A DNA stretch of 64,000 bases, taken from NCBI RefSeq assembly GCF_018129685.1, contig NZ_JAFCLG010000025.1, forward strand, positions 1 through 64,000, read 5' to 3'. Source of the stretch: Bradyrhizobium manausense (GTDB taxonomy: Bacteria > Pseudomonadota > Alphaproteobacteria > Rhizobiales > Xanthobacteraceae). Made by a program: the position numbers and the translations under genes. Below the pieces are notes generated by a model. That model was not told the DNA's origin, ran no database searches, and worked only from the letters and a program-made list of their open reading frames with translations. Below, in pieces: positions 1 through 7,830 of the stretch; the stretch's first letter is position 1; every line of letters starts with the position of its first letter.

Positions 1-1
1 G

Positions 2-616
2 GCACGGCTCGAGCGTAGCGCGCTGCTCGGGATCAGGGACGCCGCTGGCGTCGACGCCGCCGTCACCGCACGCAGCCATGACTGGTCGCAGGTGCGTCCC
101 GAATGGGGCCTCGCCGGCAACGCCGCTTTCATCGCCGCGCCGCGCAGCTTAACCCGTGGGCTCGACATGTCGGGCCGGGCGTTCCTGCATTCCTACGCGC
201 ACGAGCAGGATCAAGGCTATCGCGTGCTCGAACTGATCATGACGGCGCCGATGGTGGTCGCCAGCTGGATCAATCTGCAATATTACGCATCGACCGTGAA
301 CAACGCCGCGTTCGGTAGCGGCAACAAGGTGCTGCACAACATCGTCGGTCAGCTCGGCGTGCTCGAAGGCAACGCGGGCGATCTCAGGGTCGGGCTGCCG
401 TGGCAGTCGGTGCACGACGGCACGCGCTTCGTCCACGAGCCGCTTCGTCTCAACGTCTTCATTGCCGCGCCGGAATCCGCCATGGACGAGATCATGCGGC
501 GTCACGCGGCCGTCCGCGACCTCGTCAGCAATGGCTGGGTGCTGCTGCATTCGCTCGACGATGCGGGATCGATGATCCGCCGCTGCATTCGTCCCGGTGT
601 CTGGGTGGCGACATGA
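2..616 (+). CDS. dabA: DabA (DUF2309) inorganic carbon transporter subunit, C-terminal part
   Basis: The reading frame is open from the window edge (codons from base 2) to TGA at 614-616, so only about the last 204 residues are present. The text RPEWGLAGNAAFI, TRGLDMSGRAFLHSY, LELIMTAPMVVASWINLQYY, FGSGNKVLHN and GLPWQSVHDG is the conserved C-terminal signature of DabA/UPF0753. DabA is a large carbonic-anhydrase-like protein that works with the NADH-dehydrogenase-like membrane protein DabB to accumulate dissolved inorganic carbon. The zinc-site half and any dabB lie outside the window. The stop overlaps the next gene's start (ATGA), which suggests translational coupling. Confidence 0.93.
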   Translation, partial: ARLERSALLGIRDAAGVDAAVTARSHDWSQVRPEWGLAGNAAFIAAPRSLTRGLDMSGRAFLHSYAHEQDQGYRVLELIMTAPMVVASWINLQYYASTVNNAAFGSGNKVLHNIVGQLGVLEGNAGDLRVGLPWQSVHDGTRFVHEPLRLNVFIAAPESAMDEIMRRHAAVRDLVSNGWVLLHSLDDAGSMIRRCIRPGVWVAT

Positions 617-1482
617 GGCATGGGTTGCCTGCGAAGATGTTCGAGCATCCCTACCGCGGCCGCTGGGCGGCGATCGCGACCATGCACGGCAAGGAGCGCG
701 CGATCGCGCCGGTGCTGTGTCGCTGGTTCGGGATGACGATCACGACGGCGCCCGGCGTCGACACCGATGCGCTGGGAACGTTCACCGGCGAGATTGCGCG
801 AAGCGGCACCATGCTGGACGCCGCGCGCGCCAAGGCCCTGCTTGCGATCTCTCGGACCGGCGCGCCGATTGGGATCGGCGGCGAGGGCGCATTCGGCCCC
901 GATCCCGGCCTGCCGTTCATTGCATCCGGGCGCGAGCTGCTGCTGTTGCGGGATTCCGCGACCGGGCACGAGATTGTCGTGTTCCGGCGCACCGCGACCA
1001 ACTACGATCATGTCACGATCGCGCCGGGCGACCCGATCGACGCTTTCCTGGCGCGGGTCGGCTTCCCCGATCACGCCGTGGTGGTCCGCGCCGAGCCGCG
1101 TGACGGCCGTGCGCCGGCCAAGGGGCTGCGCGATCGCAAACAGGTGGAGGCGGCGCTCCGCGACGTCTTCACGAGTGCGGGCAGGGCGGCGATCGAGACC
1201 GACATGCGCGCCCATCTCAATCCGACCCGCATGACTTCGATCGCGCGCCTCGCCCGGGCGCTCGCCGTCCGCACCGCGCGATGCTGCCCGTCCTGCGGCA
1301 CGCCCGGCTTCGGCCTCGTGGACGTCGAGCGCGGTCTGCCCTGCGGGGAATGCGGCGCTCCGACCAGGCGAATCCGTGCGGAGATCCACGGCTGCTCGGC
1401 CTGCGCTACCAGAGCGCTGCGCCGCGAGCGCGCGGCGGCCTTGTATGCCGACCCAACCTGGTGCCAGATATGCAACCCCTGA
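613..1482 (+). CDS. DUF6671 family protein with C-terminal zinc ribbon
   Basis: The product is 289 residues from ATG 613, which overlaps the dabA stop by 4 bases; an in-frame start farther upstream would run deep into dabA and is unlikely. The N-terminal half carries the block YRGRWAAIATMHGKE followed by DTDALGTFTGEI and an EGAFGPDP segment, which I recognise as DUF6671. The C-terminal third has paired cysteines (CCPSC, PCGEC, CSAC, CQIC) that should bind zinc. No biochemical role is known to me. The coupling to dabA suggests a link with the inorganic-carbon transporter, perhaps regulatory or in assembly; that part is inference. Confidence 0.78.
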   Translation: MRHGLPAKMFEHPYRGRWAAIATMHGKERAIAPVLCRWFGMTITTAPGVDTDALGTFTGEIARSGTMLDAARAKALLAISRTGAPIGIGGEGAFGPDPGLPFIASGRELLLLRDSATGHEIVVFRRTATNYDHVTIAPGDPIDAFLARVGFPDHAVVVRAEPRDGRAPAKGLRDRKQVEAALRDVFTSAGRAAIETDMRAHLNPTRMTSIARLARALAVRTARCCPSCGTPGFGLVDVERGLPCGECGAPTRRIRAEIHGCSACATRALRRERAAALYADPTWCQICNP

Positions 1483-1909
1483 GCCGCGAACCGCAGAATG
1501 TGCCGTCTCCGCCCATCCCGTCGTCCGCTCCGTCTCCTAGCAGGCCGGTTAACAGCGAAGCCTTACGAAGCCGTGCACTCGTTCGCGAAGCGAGAACGTC
1601 GACACCGAACGCTGCTCGTATCATCGCAAGGCAATAGCGTCGAACGCGACATCGGTGGCGGACGAAAGGCCGGCATTCGAAGGTCGTCCTTATGGGACCG
1701 TCCTCCGACTTGGCGAACGGCGAACCGAACCAAGGGATCACTTGTGGTTCGGTCACCGACTACGTCCTTCGGGGCGCCTGGCTAGTGAGCTCGCATGCCG
1801 ATGTTGGGCACCCGGCCACGACCGATCGCACCGCCGAAACGGGAGAGGGACTTTCGGCCGGCGGTCGCGTTATGGTTCCGCAGCTATTCATCCGGAGCAA
1901 GATCTGAGT
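1483..1909. other. Intergenic, no gene recognised
   Basis: About 430 bases between the DUF6671 gene and the first ETR1-like kinase. Short open frames exist on both strands but none reads like a protein. The promoter of the kinase should lie here; I see no clear -35/-10 pair. Confidence 0.5.
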
Positions 1910-3507
1910 ATGTGGGCTTTTTTTGAGCGGCTTCTCGATACAACGATGTTCTCGCCCCACGGCATATGCCTGTTATGGGAGCCCGAACTTATCTGGCTGC
2001 ACGTCGCGTCAGATGCATTGATCGCCGCGGCGTACTTCTCGATTCCGGCCGCTCTCTCCATCTTCGTCTCGAGGCGCCCGGATGTCGACTTCGGATGGCT
2101 GTTCTGGGCGTTCGCCCTCTTCATCACCGCCTGCGGTTTCACCCACGTGCTCTCGATCGTCACGTTGTGGGTGCCAATCTACGGAATAGAGGACTCGTCA
2201 AGGCGCTGACGGCTTTGGCATCCATTTTTACCGCGGTTATTCTCTGGCCGCTGTTGCCCCGTTTTCTGGAAATCCCCTCGCCCGCACGGCTTCGTGAAGC
2301 GCAAGCGGCCTTGGCGGAAGAAGGCCGCTATCGCCGGGAAGCGGAAGAGATGCTGAGACACTCTCAAAAGATGGAAGCTATCGGTCAGCTGACGGGAGGC
2401 GTAGCGCACGACTTCAATAATCTGCTGACCATCATCAGCGGAAACCTGGAAATCGCCGGCCGAACTCTTCAATCATGGAACGAAGGATCTCGCGAGAAGC
2501 TGGGGAGAGTGATCGCGAGCGCATCGAACGGTGCCCAGCGGGCGGCGATCCTGACGCAGCGATTGCTCGCCTTTGCCCGTCGTCAACCCCTCGACCCCAA
2601 AGCGGTCAACGTCAACAAACTGCTGGGTGACATGTCCGACTTCTTTCGCAGGACGCTAGGGGAAAACATCGACCTCGAAATCGTCGGAAGTGCGGGGATC
2701 TGGCAGGTCGACGTGGATTCCAATCAGATGGAATCCGCGATCCTCAATATCGTGGTCAATGCCAAAGACGCCATGAGCGACGGTGGTAAGCTGACGATCG
2801 AAACCAGTAACGCGTTCATCGACGAGGCGTATTCGAGTCAGAACGCAAATATCCCGGTCGGCCAATATGTGCAGATAGCGATCACCGATACCGGGCCTGG
2901 AATGCCTAAGGATGTCCAGGAAAAAGCCTTCGATCCGTTCTTCACGACGAAGGAGCCGGGGCAGGGTACCGGCCTCGGTTTGAGCCAGGTCTACGGCTTC
3001 GTCAGACAGTCCGGAGGACACGTCAAGATCTACAGCGAGATCGGTGAAGGGACCACGATCAGGCTTTATCTCCCACGGAGCCACGGTGGCCCCGTCGTGC
3101 CGGAAAAAGTCGAGGTGGCCATCACCGGAAGCCGTGGAGGCGAAACCGTCCTGATAGCAGAGGACGAGCCCGGGGTTCGCAGCTATCTCGCCGAAACGCT
3201 GCGCGAACTCAACTACGAAGTACTCGAGTTTCCGGATGCGGCGGCGGTGCTCGAAGCATTCGGCAGGGGGGCCATCAAAGCCGACCTTCTGCTGACTGAC
3301 ATCATCATGCCTGGCATGAACGGCCGTCAACTCGCCGACGAACTCGTGGCGCGTCGGGTCCCGCTAAAGGTGCTCTACATGACGGGGTATTCGCGAAACG
3401 CTATCGTGCATCAGGGGCGGCTCGATCCGGGCGTTTCGCTTCTGCAGAAGCCTATCAGCCAGTCACTTTTGGCGCTCAAAGTAAGAGAGCTTCTGGACAA
3501 GCGCTGA
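1910..3507 (+). pseudogene. Hybrid histidine kinase with ETR1-like N-terminal domain, frameshifted
   Basis: The frame from ATG 1910 encodes a membrane domain matching the plant ethylene-receptor N-terminus (SDALIAAAYFSIP, FITACGFTHVLSI, TLWVPIYG). It hits a stop at 2207-2209. The homologous continuation (LVKALTALASIFTAVILW, then the kinase) is in another frame that is open to 3507. Comparison with the paralogue at 10392 places the break at about 2188-2195, where one base seems missing in the codons for I-E-G-L. After the shift come a HisKA H-box (GGVAHDFNNLLTI), HATPase motifs (NIVVNAKDAM, DTGPGMP, GTGLGLSQVYGF) and a receiver domain with LLTDIIMPGMNG. D35, Y42, C75 and H79 align with ETR1 D25, Y32, C65 and H69. 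It is either a recent pseudogene or an assembly error; everything else looks intact. Confidence 0.8.
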
Positions 3508-4226
3508 GGCGGAATTCCGTAGTAATGGTTGGGAAGGGATGAGATCGGAGGTGGCCCCTATGAGGGCCTTGCGGATCGGCATCGAGATCAGCTTGAACAT
3601 CTTCCGAAGGTTCTTTGTGGTGGCCGCTAGATTGAACTCGTCGCGTGCGTCGTTTGGGCCGCGTACTCTTAAATGTAAATTTTTCACGCGTTTTTCACGC
3701 CGTGGGTGGTCTTTGCACATCTATCATGGACGACCTGAGCTCTAATGATTCACGGGGCACTCTTGAGCTCGATGTCTGACACAGGAGGGGACAATATCGC
3801 TGTCAAACATCTATCCAAAGTGTGAAGAAGGCCACATCACTATCTGCGAAGCGAGCGTTATCATCGCTCCGTTACACAGACGCGTTTCAGGCCCAAGGGA
3901 TGGCTGGCAAGACTATTTCTAATCGGCAGTCATCGTGGAATTGAGCGGTATGCGGGGATGACCAGCAGACGGGCAGAAACAAAACTGACCACAATCCACA
4001 TTTAAAATTAGAACAATCAATCTGTATTCCTACAGGTGCAGCATGCGCGATGACAAGCTGTGTAAAGCGTCTGACGTGTACTTTTCCGATATTTGGGTTT
4101 CGTCGAAGAGAGCCAGAAGTGTCGCGTTTGCGAGGTTAATTTCGAGAGTCGCGCGCCGAGCTAAGCAACCATTTGCGCGATCAAAACTGACTGCAACGCC
4201 CCAGGTACCAGAGACGTCACATAAGA
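3508..4226. other. Intergenic, AT-rich, no gene recognised
   Basis: About 720 bases between the broken kinase and the amidase. Two open frames of 64-68 codons occur but show no recognisable protein. The stretch around 3985-4060 is especially AT-rich and could hold the promoter of the amidase operon; no specific site can be defended. Confidence 0.5.
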
Positions 4227-5741
4227 GTGGCTTCTAGCATGTACGATTTTGTAGCCGCAAGTCGGTCACCCAGAAATCCGGATCCTGGCGTCAAAACGAG
4301 TAAGTCAAACGCTGGAGATGACATCATCGCTCTCGGTGCATGTGAGCTCTCCGACATGATCATCTCTCGGGCGATCTCTTGCCGAGAAGTCGCCTTGCAA
4401 TATCTCGACAATATCGAGCGCGTTAATCCACCCTATAACGCAATAGTCTCGTTGCGCACGCGTGACGCGATCCTCCTGGATGCTCGTGAAAGAGACGAGC
4501 TGTTATCCCGCGGCATTCGCCGCGGGTGGCTCCATGGTATACCGCAAGCAATAAAAGATCTTGCGGCGACCAAAGACTTGCGAACGACGCTTGGTTCGCT
4601 CATCCATCGAGATTCCATTCCTGACCGAGACGCATCGTTCGTAAAAAATACGAGGCAAGCTGGGGCGATTCTGCTCGGCAAGACTAATACTGCCGAATTC
4701 GGCTTAGGCTCACAAACCTACAACTCGGTTTTTGGCACTACGTTGAATGCTTACGATCGTACGAAAACGGCCGGTGGCAGCAGCGGTGGTGCGGCGGTCG
4801 CCGTCGCAACTGGAATGTTACCAGTCGCGGATGGAAGTGACAACGCAGGCTCGATCCGCAATCCTGCAGCATACAACAATTTGTTTTCGCTAAGACCTAC
4901 GCCAGGCGGTATGCCCTTCGAGGGCCGGGATCCATATTTGCCGTCATTTGCGACGGTCGGACCGATAGCTCGATCCGTGAAAGACCTCGCTATGCTGCTC
5001 GCGGTGCAGTCCGCCGAGAGCAGCTGGCCAAGCTCGGATGAGCAGAACACTTCTGCTTGTTTCTCCGACAGGCTTTCAATCGATTGTGCAGGTCAACGTA
5101 TCGGCTGGCTCGGTGATCTCGGTGGATATCTATCGTTTGAACCGGGCGTGCTGGCGCTTTGCGAAAAGGCATTGCCGTTCTTCGCTGAAATCGGATGCAG
5201 CGTGGACGCTGCCAGAATTGATTATCCGTTCGCTCAGCTCTGGAGTGATTGGGTGGTCCTGCGCGCCTGGACCACGGGTGGCGCCCTCGCGCGACGCTAC
5301 GCCGACCCCGGTAAAAGGGTCCTAATGAAGGACGAGGCTTGCTGGGAAGTCGAACAAGCAGCGCGTGTTTCTGCAATCGATGTTTTTGAAGCATCTGGTC
5401 GCCGAGCAAATTGGTGTAAAGCGCTCGAAAAAATCTTCGATCAATACGAATTCCTGGCACTGCCCTCAGCACAATGCTTTCCATTCGATGCCAAATTAAC
5501 TTGGCCTCGGGTAGTTGGTGGTCGCGCAATGGATACCTATCATCGTTGGATGGAGGTCACAATCTACGCAACGCTCGCTGGCTGCCCTGCGGTAAATTTA
5601 CCGGTCGGCTTTTCTGGCGATGGTCTGCCAATGGGCATCCAAGTCATCGCGCGACCGAACAATGACTTGAATTGCCTTCGATTAGCTCATGCTTTTGAGC
5701 AAGCGATACCTTGGCGCCCTACCAGGCCCGACTCTCGATAA
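4227..5741 (+). CDS. Amidase signature family hydrolase
   Basis: The product is 504 residues from GTG 4227; ATG 4239 is an alternative start. It is an amidase-signature enzyme that hydrolyses a carboxamide to acid and ammonia. The triad can be read: Lys110 in GIPQAIKDL, cis-Ser185 in GGSSGG, and nucleophile Ser209 in GSDNAGSIRNPA. The usual GSDTGGSIR text is GSDNAGSIR here, with the serine kept. The C-terminal half has the normal conserved run (ATLAGCPAVNLPVG, LPMGIQVIA). The substrate cannot be told from sequence. The next gene, a TSUP permease, begins within 20 bases, so the two should be co-transcribed and the permease may move the substrate or product. Codon use is less GC-biased than in the flanks, suggesting acquisition. 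Confidence 0.92.
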   Translation: MASSMYDFVAASRSPRNPDPGVKTSKSNAGDDIIALGACELSDMIISRAISCREVALQYLDNIERVNPPYNAIVSLRTRDAILLDARERDELLSRGIRRGWLHGIPQAIKDLAATKDLRTTLGSLIHRDSIPDRDASFVKNTRQAGAILLGKTNTAEFGLGSQTYNSVFGTTLNAYDRTKTAGGSSGGAAVAVATGMLPVADGSDNAGSIRNPAAYNNLFSLRPTPGGMPFEGRDPYLPSFATVGPIARSVKDLAMLLAVQSAESSWPSSDEQNTSACFSDRLSIDCAGQRIGWLGDLGGYLSFEPGVLALCEKALPFFAEIGCSVDAARIDYPFAQLWSDWVVLRAWTTGGALARRYADPGKRVLMKDEACWEVEQAARVSAIDVFEASGRRANWCKALEKIFDQYEFLALPSAQCFPFDAKLTWPRVVGGRAMDTYHRWMEVTIYATLAGCPAVNLPVGFSGDGLPMGIQVIARPNNDLNCLRLAHAFEQAIPWRPTRPDSR

Positions 5742-5758
5742 GAAGAATGGAGGCCCAG

Positions 5759-6580
5759 ATGATGGCGTTTCCTGCGACACAAGCGATTTGGCTCGCAGTG
5801 GCTTTAACCGTTGCTGGTGGCTGCACAGGAATCCTTGCCGGGCTATTCGGCGTGGGCGGGGGAACCGTCGTCGTGCCGGTGCTCTACGAAGTTTTCAAGC
5901 TGTATGGCGTGCCAGAAGACACTCTCATGCCACTCTGCATCGGTACTTCCCTCGCGGTAATCGTTCCGACGTCAATATCTTCGTTTCTTGGCCATTACCG
6001 CAAAGGTGCGGTTGATATGACGGTGCTCCAGAGGTGGCTACTTCCCATCTCAATAGGTGTGCTGCTCGGAGTCTTTACATCATCGTTTGCGAAGCCGTCC
6101 CTCTTTAAAGAGGTCTTTATTGTCGTATGTCTCCTCCTGGCCGTGAGGCTGTTCACCAACAAGGAGAAATGGCGGTTGTCAGAACATTTGCCAGGTCGCA
6201 CCGCCATGGCCAGCTACGGGCTCTTAATTGGTTCGTCTGCCTCGCTTATGGGCATCGGCGGCGGTCTCGTAGGAAATGTTGTTCTGACACTCTACAGCTT
6301 TCCTATCCATTCGGCGGTCGCAACCGCGTCGGGAATCGGTCTAATTGTTTCAATCCCTGGAGCCCTCGGTTACGTCGTCTCAGGTTGGGGCCAACCGGGC
6401 CTTCCGCCCCTGTCTGCGGGTTATGTTTCGATCATCGGATTCGCTTTGCTCACGCCGCTCAGTCTTCTGACGGTGCGGCACGGGGTCAAGCTCGCTCATC
6501 GGATGTCCAAGCGCGAAATGGAATTGGCTCTTGCAACGTATCTTTTGTTGATCAGTCTGCGCTTTGCGGTGACCATCTAA
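5759..6580 (+). CDS. TSUP / TauE-SafE family permease
   Basis: This is a polytopic membrane protein of about 273 residues with the paired glycine-rich TSUP signatures GILAGLFGVGGGTVVVP in the first half and ASLMGIGGGLVGN in the second. TauE/SafE proteins carry sulfite, sulfonates or other small organic anions across the inner membrane. The start at 5759 (or 5762) is chosen because GGAGG lies at 5749-5753; ATG 5747 is also possible, and a TTG at 5711 would overlap the amidase. It follows the amidase by 17 bases and probably shares its transcript. The substrate is unknown. Confidence 0.88.
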   Translation: MMAFPATQAIWLAVALTVAGGCTGILAGLFGVGGGTVVVPVLYEVFKLYGVPEDTLMPLCIGTSLAVIVPTSISSFLGHYRKGAVDMTVLQRWLLPISIGVLLGVFTSSFAKPSLFKEVFIVVCLLLAVRLFTNKEKWRLSEHLPGRTAMASYGLLIGSSASLMGIGGGLVGNVVLTLYSFPIHSAVATASGIGLIVSIPGALGYVVSGWGQPGLPPLSAGYVSIIGFALLTPLSLLTVRHGVKLAHRMSKREMELALATYLLLISLRFAVTI

Positions 6581-6893
6581 GACGACGCCTGCCAACCTCA
6601 GCAGCAGAGAGGTTTGAACCACTTGATGAGACCTAGCACCGGGAAGTTCTTTGGAAGCGGCTACCCAGAGCTTCGCCCCGTGGGTTGCTGTGCGCAAACG
6701 CAGGCTCGAACGGCCACGCCTCACTCCAACCGTTCCCGCACGACCACATCTATGGTCGCCAAGCGACATATTTCTTCGCAGTCTCTTCGCCGCCGTCGCC
6801 ATTCTTCGATCTCATAGATAGTGGCAACAAGGCATCCGCCGAGACAAGTCACGAGCGCGATGAGTAAGAACGCCTGATCGCTCGGTTCCAAAG
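6581..6893. other. Intergenic between convergent genes
   Basis: About 310 bases between the TSUP permease and the oppositely oriented GNAT-like gene. No coding frame here is convincing and no clear terminator hairpin was found. Confidence 0.4.
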
Positions 6894-7466
6894 TCAATCC
6901 TGTCCCGCATAAAGGTTGGCATATTCGCCTAGCTCAAACAACAAAGACCCCGCGCGTATTTCCGCCCGTGCCATACCACGCAATAAGGTGAGTACGTCGT
7001 TGTCGAGTAATTCCAGCGCACACACTAGCGTATGATAGCCGCGCCGGCCGGCAGCAAATGCCACAAGCTGCAAGAGGTGCCCGTATATCAAAAGACGGTC
7101 ATCAGCGGCCGAGCTTGCAACCACTAGTTCCGCGCAGCCGGCTTGAGAGGGGATTGGATGTAGTTCGACGATAGCGACTGGCTGATCCTGAGAGATACAG
7201 GCAAATACGGCAGTTTCGTTTGTATCCAGACAGCGGCAGTAGTGCAGGACCGAGTGGTCGGAAACTCCTCCTCCAAAACGTGCGCGCCGCTGATCGAACG
7301 TCAAGTTTCTAAAGAAAGGTTCTAGGATATTCAGTTCGTTCAATGAGAGTGACTTGAACTCCAAGATTGAACTGCCGGTAGCGCAAAACTCATGAGCAGT
7401 TGAAGTCTTCATCTGTTTTCCAATAAAACGACGGTTCACGCAGAGTTTTCGAAAAATATGCTTCAC
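6894..7466 (-). CDS. GNAT-like acetyltransferase family protein
   Basis: The product is up to 190 residues; a second start at 7411 (MKTSTAHEF) would give about 171. The text LEPFFRNLTFDQRRARFGGGVSD resembles the N-terminal helix of GNAT proteins (FF..L....R..RF), followed by strands ETAVFACIS and PVAIVELHP and a helix (LLIYGHLLQLVAFAAGRRGY) in the usual acetyl-CoA-binding order. A clean acetyl-CoA P-loop (Q/RxxGxG/A) is not evident, so enzymatic activity is uncertain. It lies alone, convergent with the permease and divergent from the SARP gene. No ribosome site settles the start. Confidence 0.62.
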   Translation of the reverse strand: MKHIFRKLCVNRRFIGKQMKTSTAHEFCATGSSILEFKSLSLNELNILEPFFRNLTFDQRRARFGGGVSDHSVLHYCRCLDTNETAVFACISQDQPVAIVELHPIPSQAGCAELVVASSAADDRLLIYGHLLQLVAFAAGRRGYHTLVCALELLDNDVLTLLRGMARAEIRAGSLLFELGEYANLYAGQD

Positions 7467-7830
7467 CGCACTAATCTAAAGCTATCGGATGCTTTCGCGG
7501 TCTGGCGTGAATTCGGCGTGAAATCGTAGTGCCGATGACCTGGTCGATCGACAAATAGGCATCTGGCGCAACAACGTGCAAATCAGCAGAAGCGTACCCC
7601 GACTACGTGGCGCGACAATTCTTTCAGAATTGATTCTCCGGGCGACATCGACCATGATTGCGCGGGTGGCGGCATAAAGCTTCCGCGGGCTCTAGACTGC
7701 AAGCAAAGGCTGGGGCCGTAACCTCTCTACGAACAGAGTTCAACACGTTTACTAAACTTCGGGCACTAGAATCAAAGCAAGAAGCATCTGAGCAACTTGC
7801 TCATCTGATAAGAGCGATGTTCATCCATTT
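7467..7830. other. Divergent intergenic region
   Basis: About 360 bases between the divergently transcribed GNAT-like gene and the SARP regulator. It must contain both promoters, but I could not identify them with confidence. Confidence 0.45.

Noticed and set aside
400..612. Upstream in-frame extension of the DUF6671 gene inside dabA
   Set aside because: ATG 613 gives a natural 4-base overlap with the dabA stop, and the conserved text begins only after it; the extension has no protein-like signature.
2179..2472. Minus-strand open frame across the frameshift zone of the first kinase
   Set aside because: It lies over conserved kinase coding sequence on the plus strand and has no recognisable features.
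4490..4530. Possible CRISPR or hairpin repeat near CGCGGCATTCGCCGCGG
   Set aside because: A single palindrome inside the amidase coding sequence with no repeated units; no CRISPR array was found in the window.
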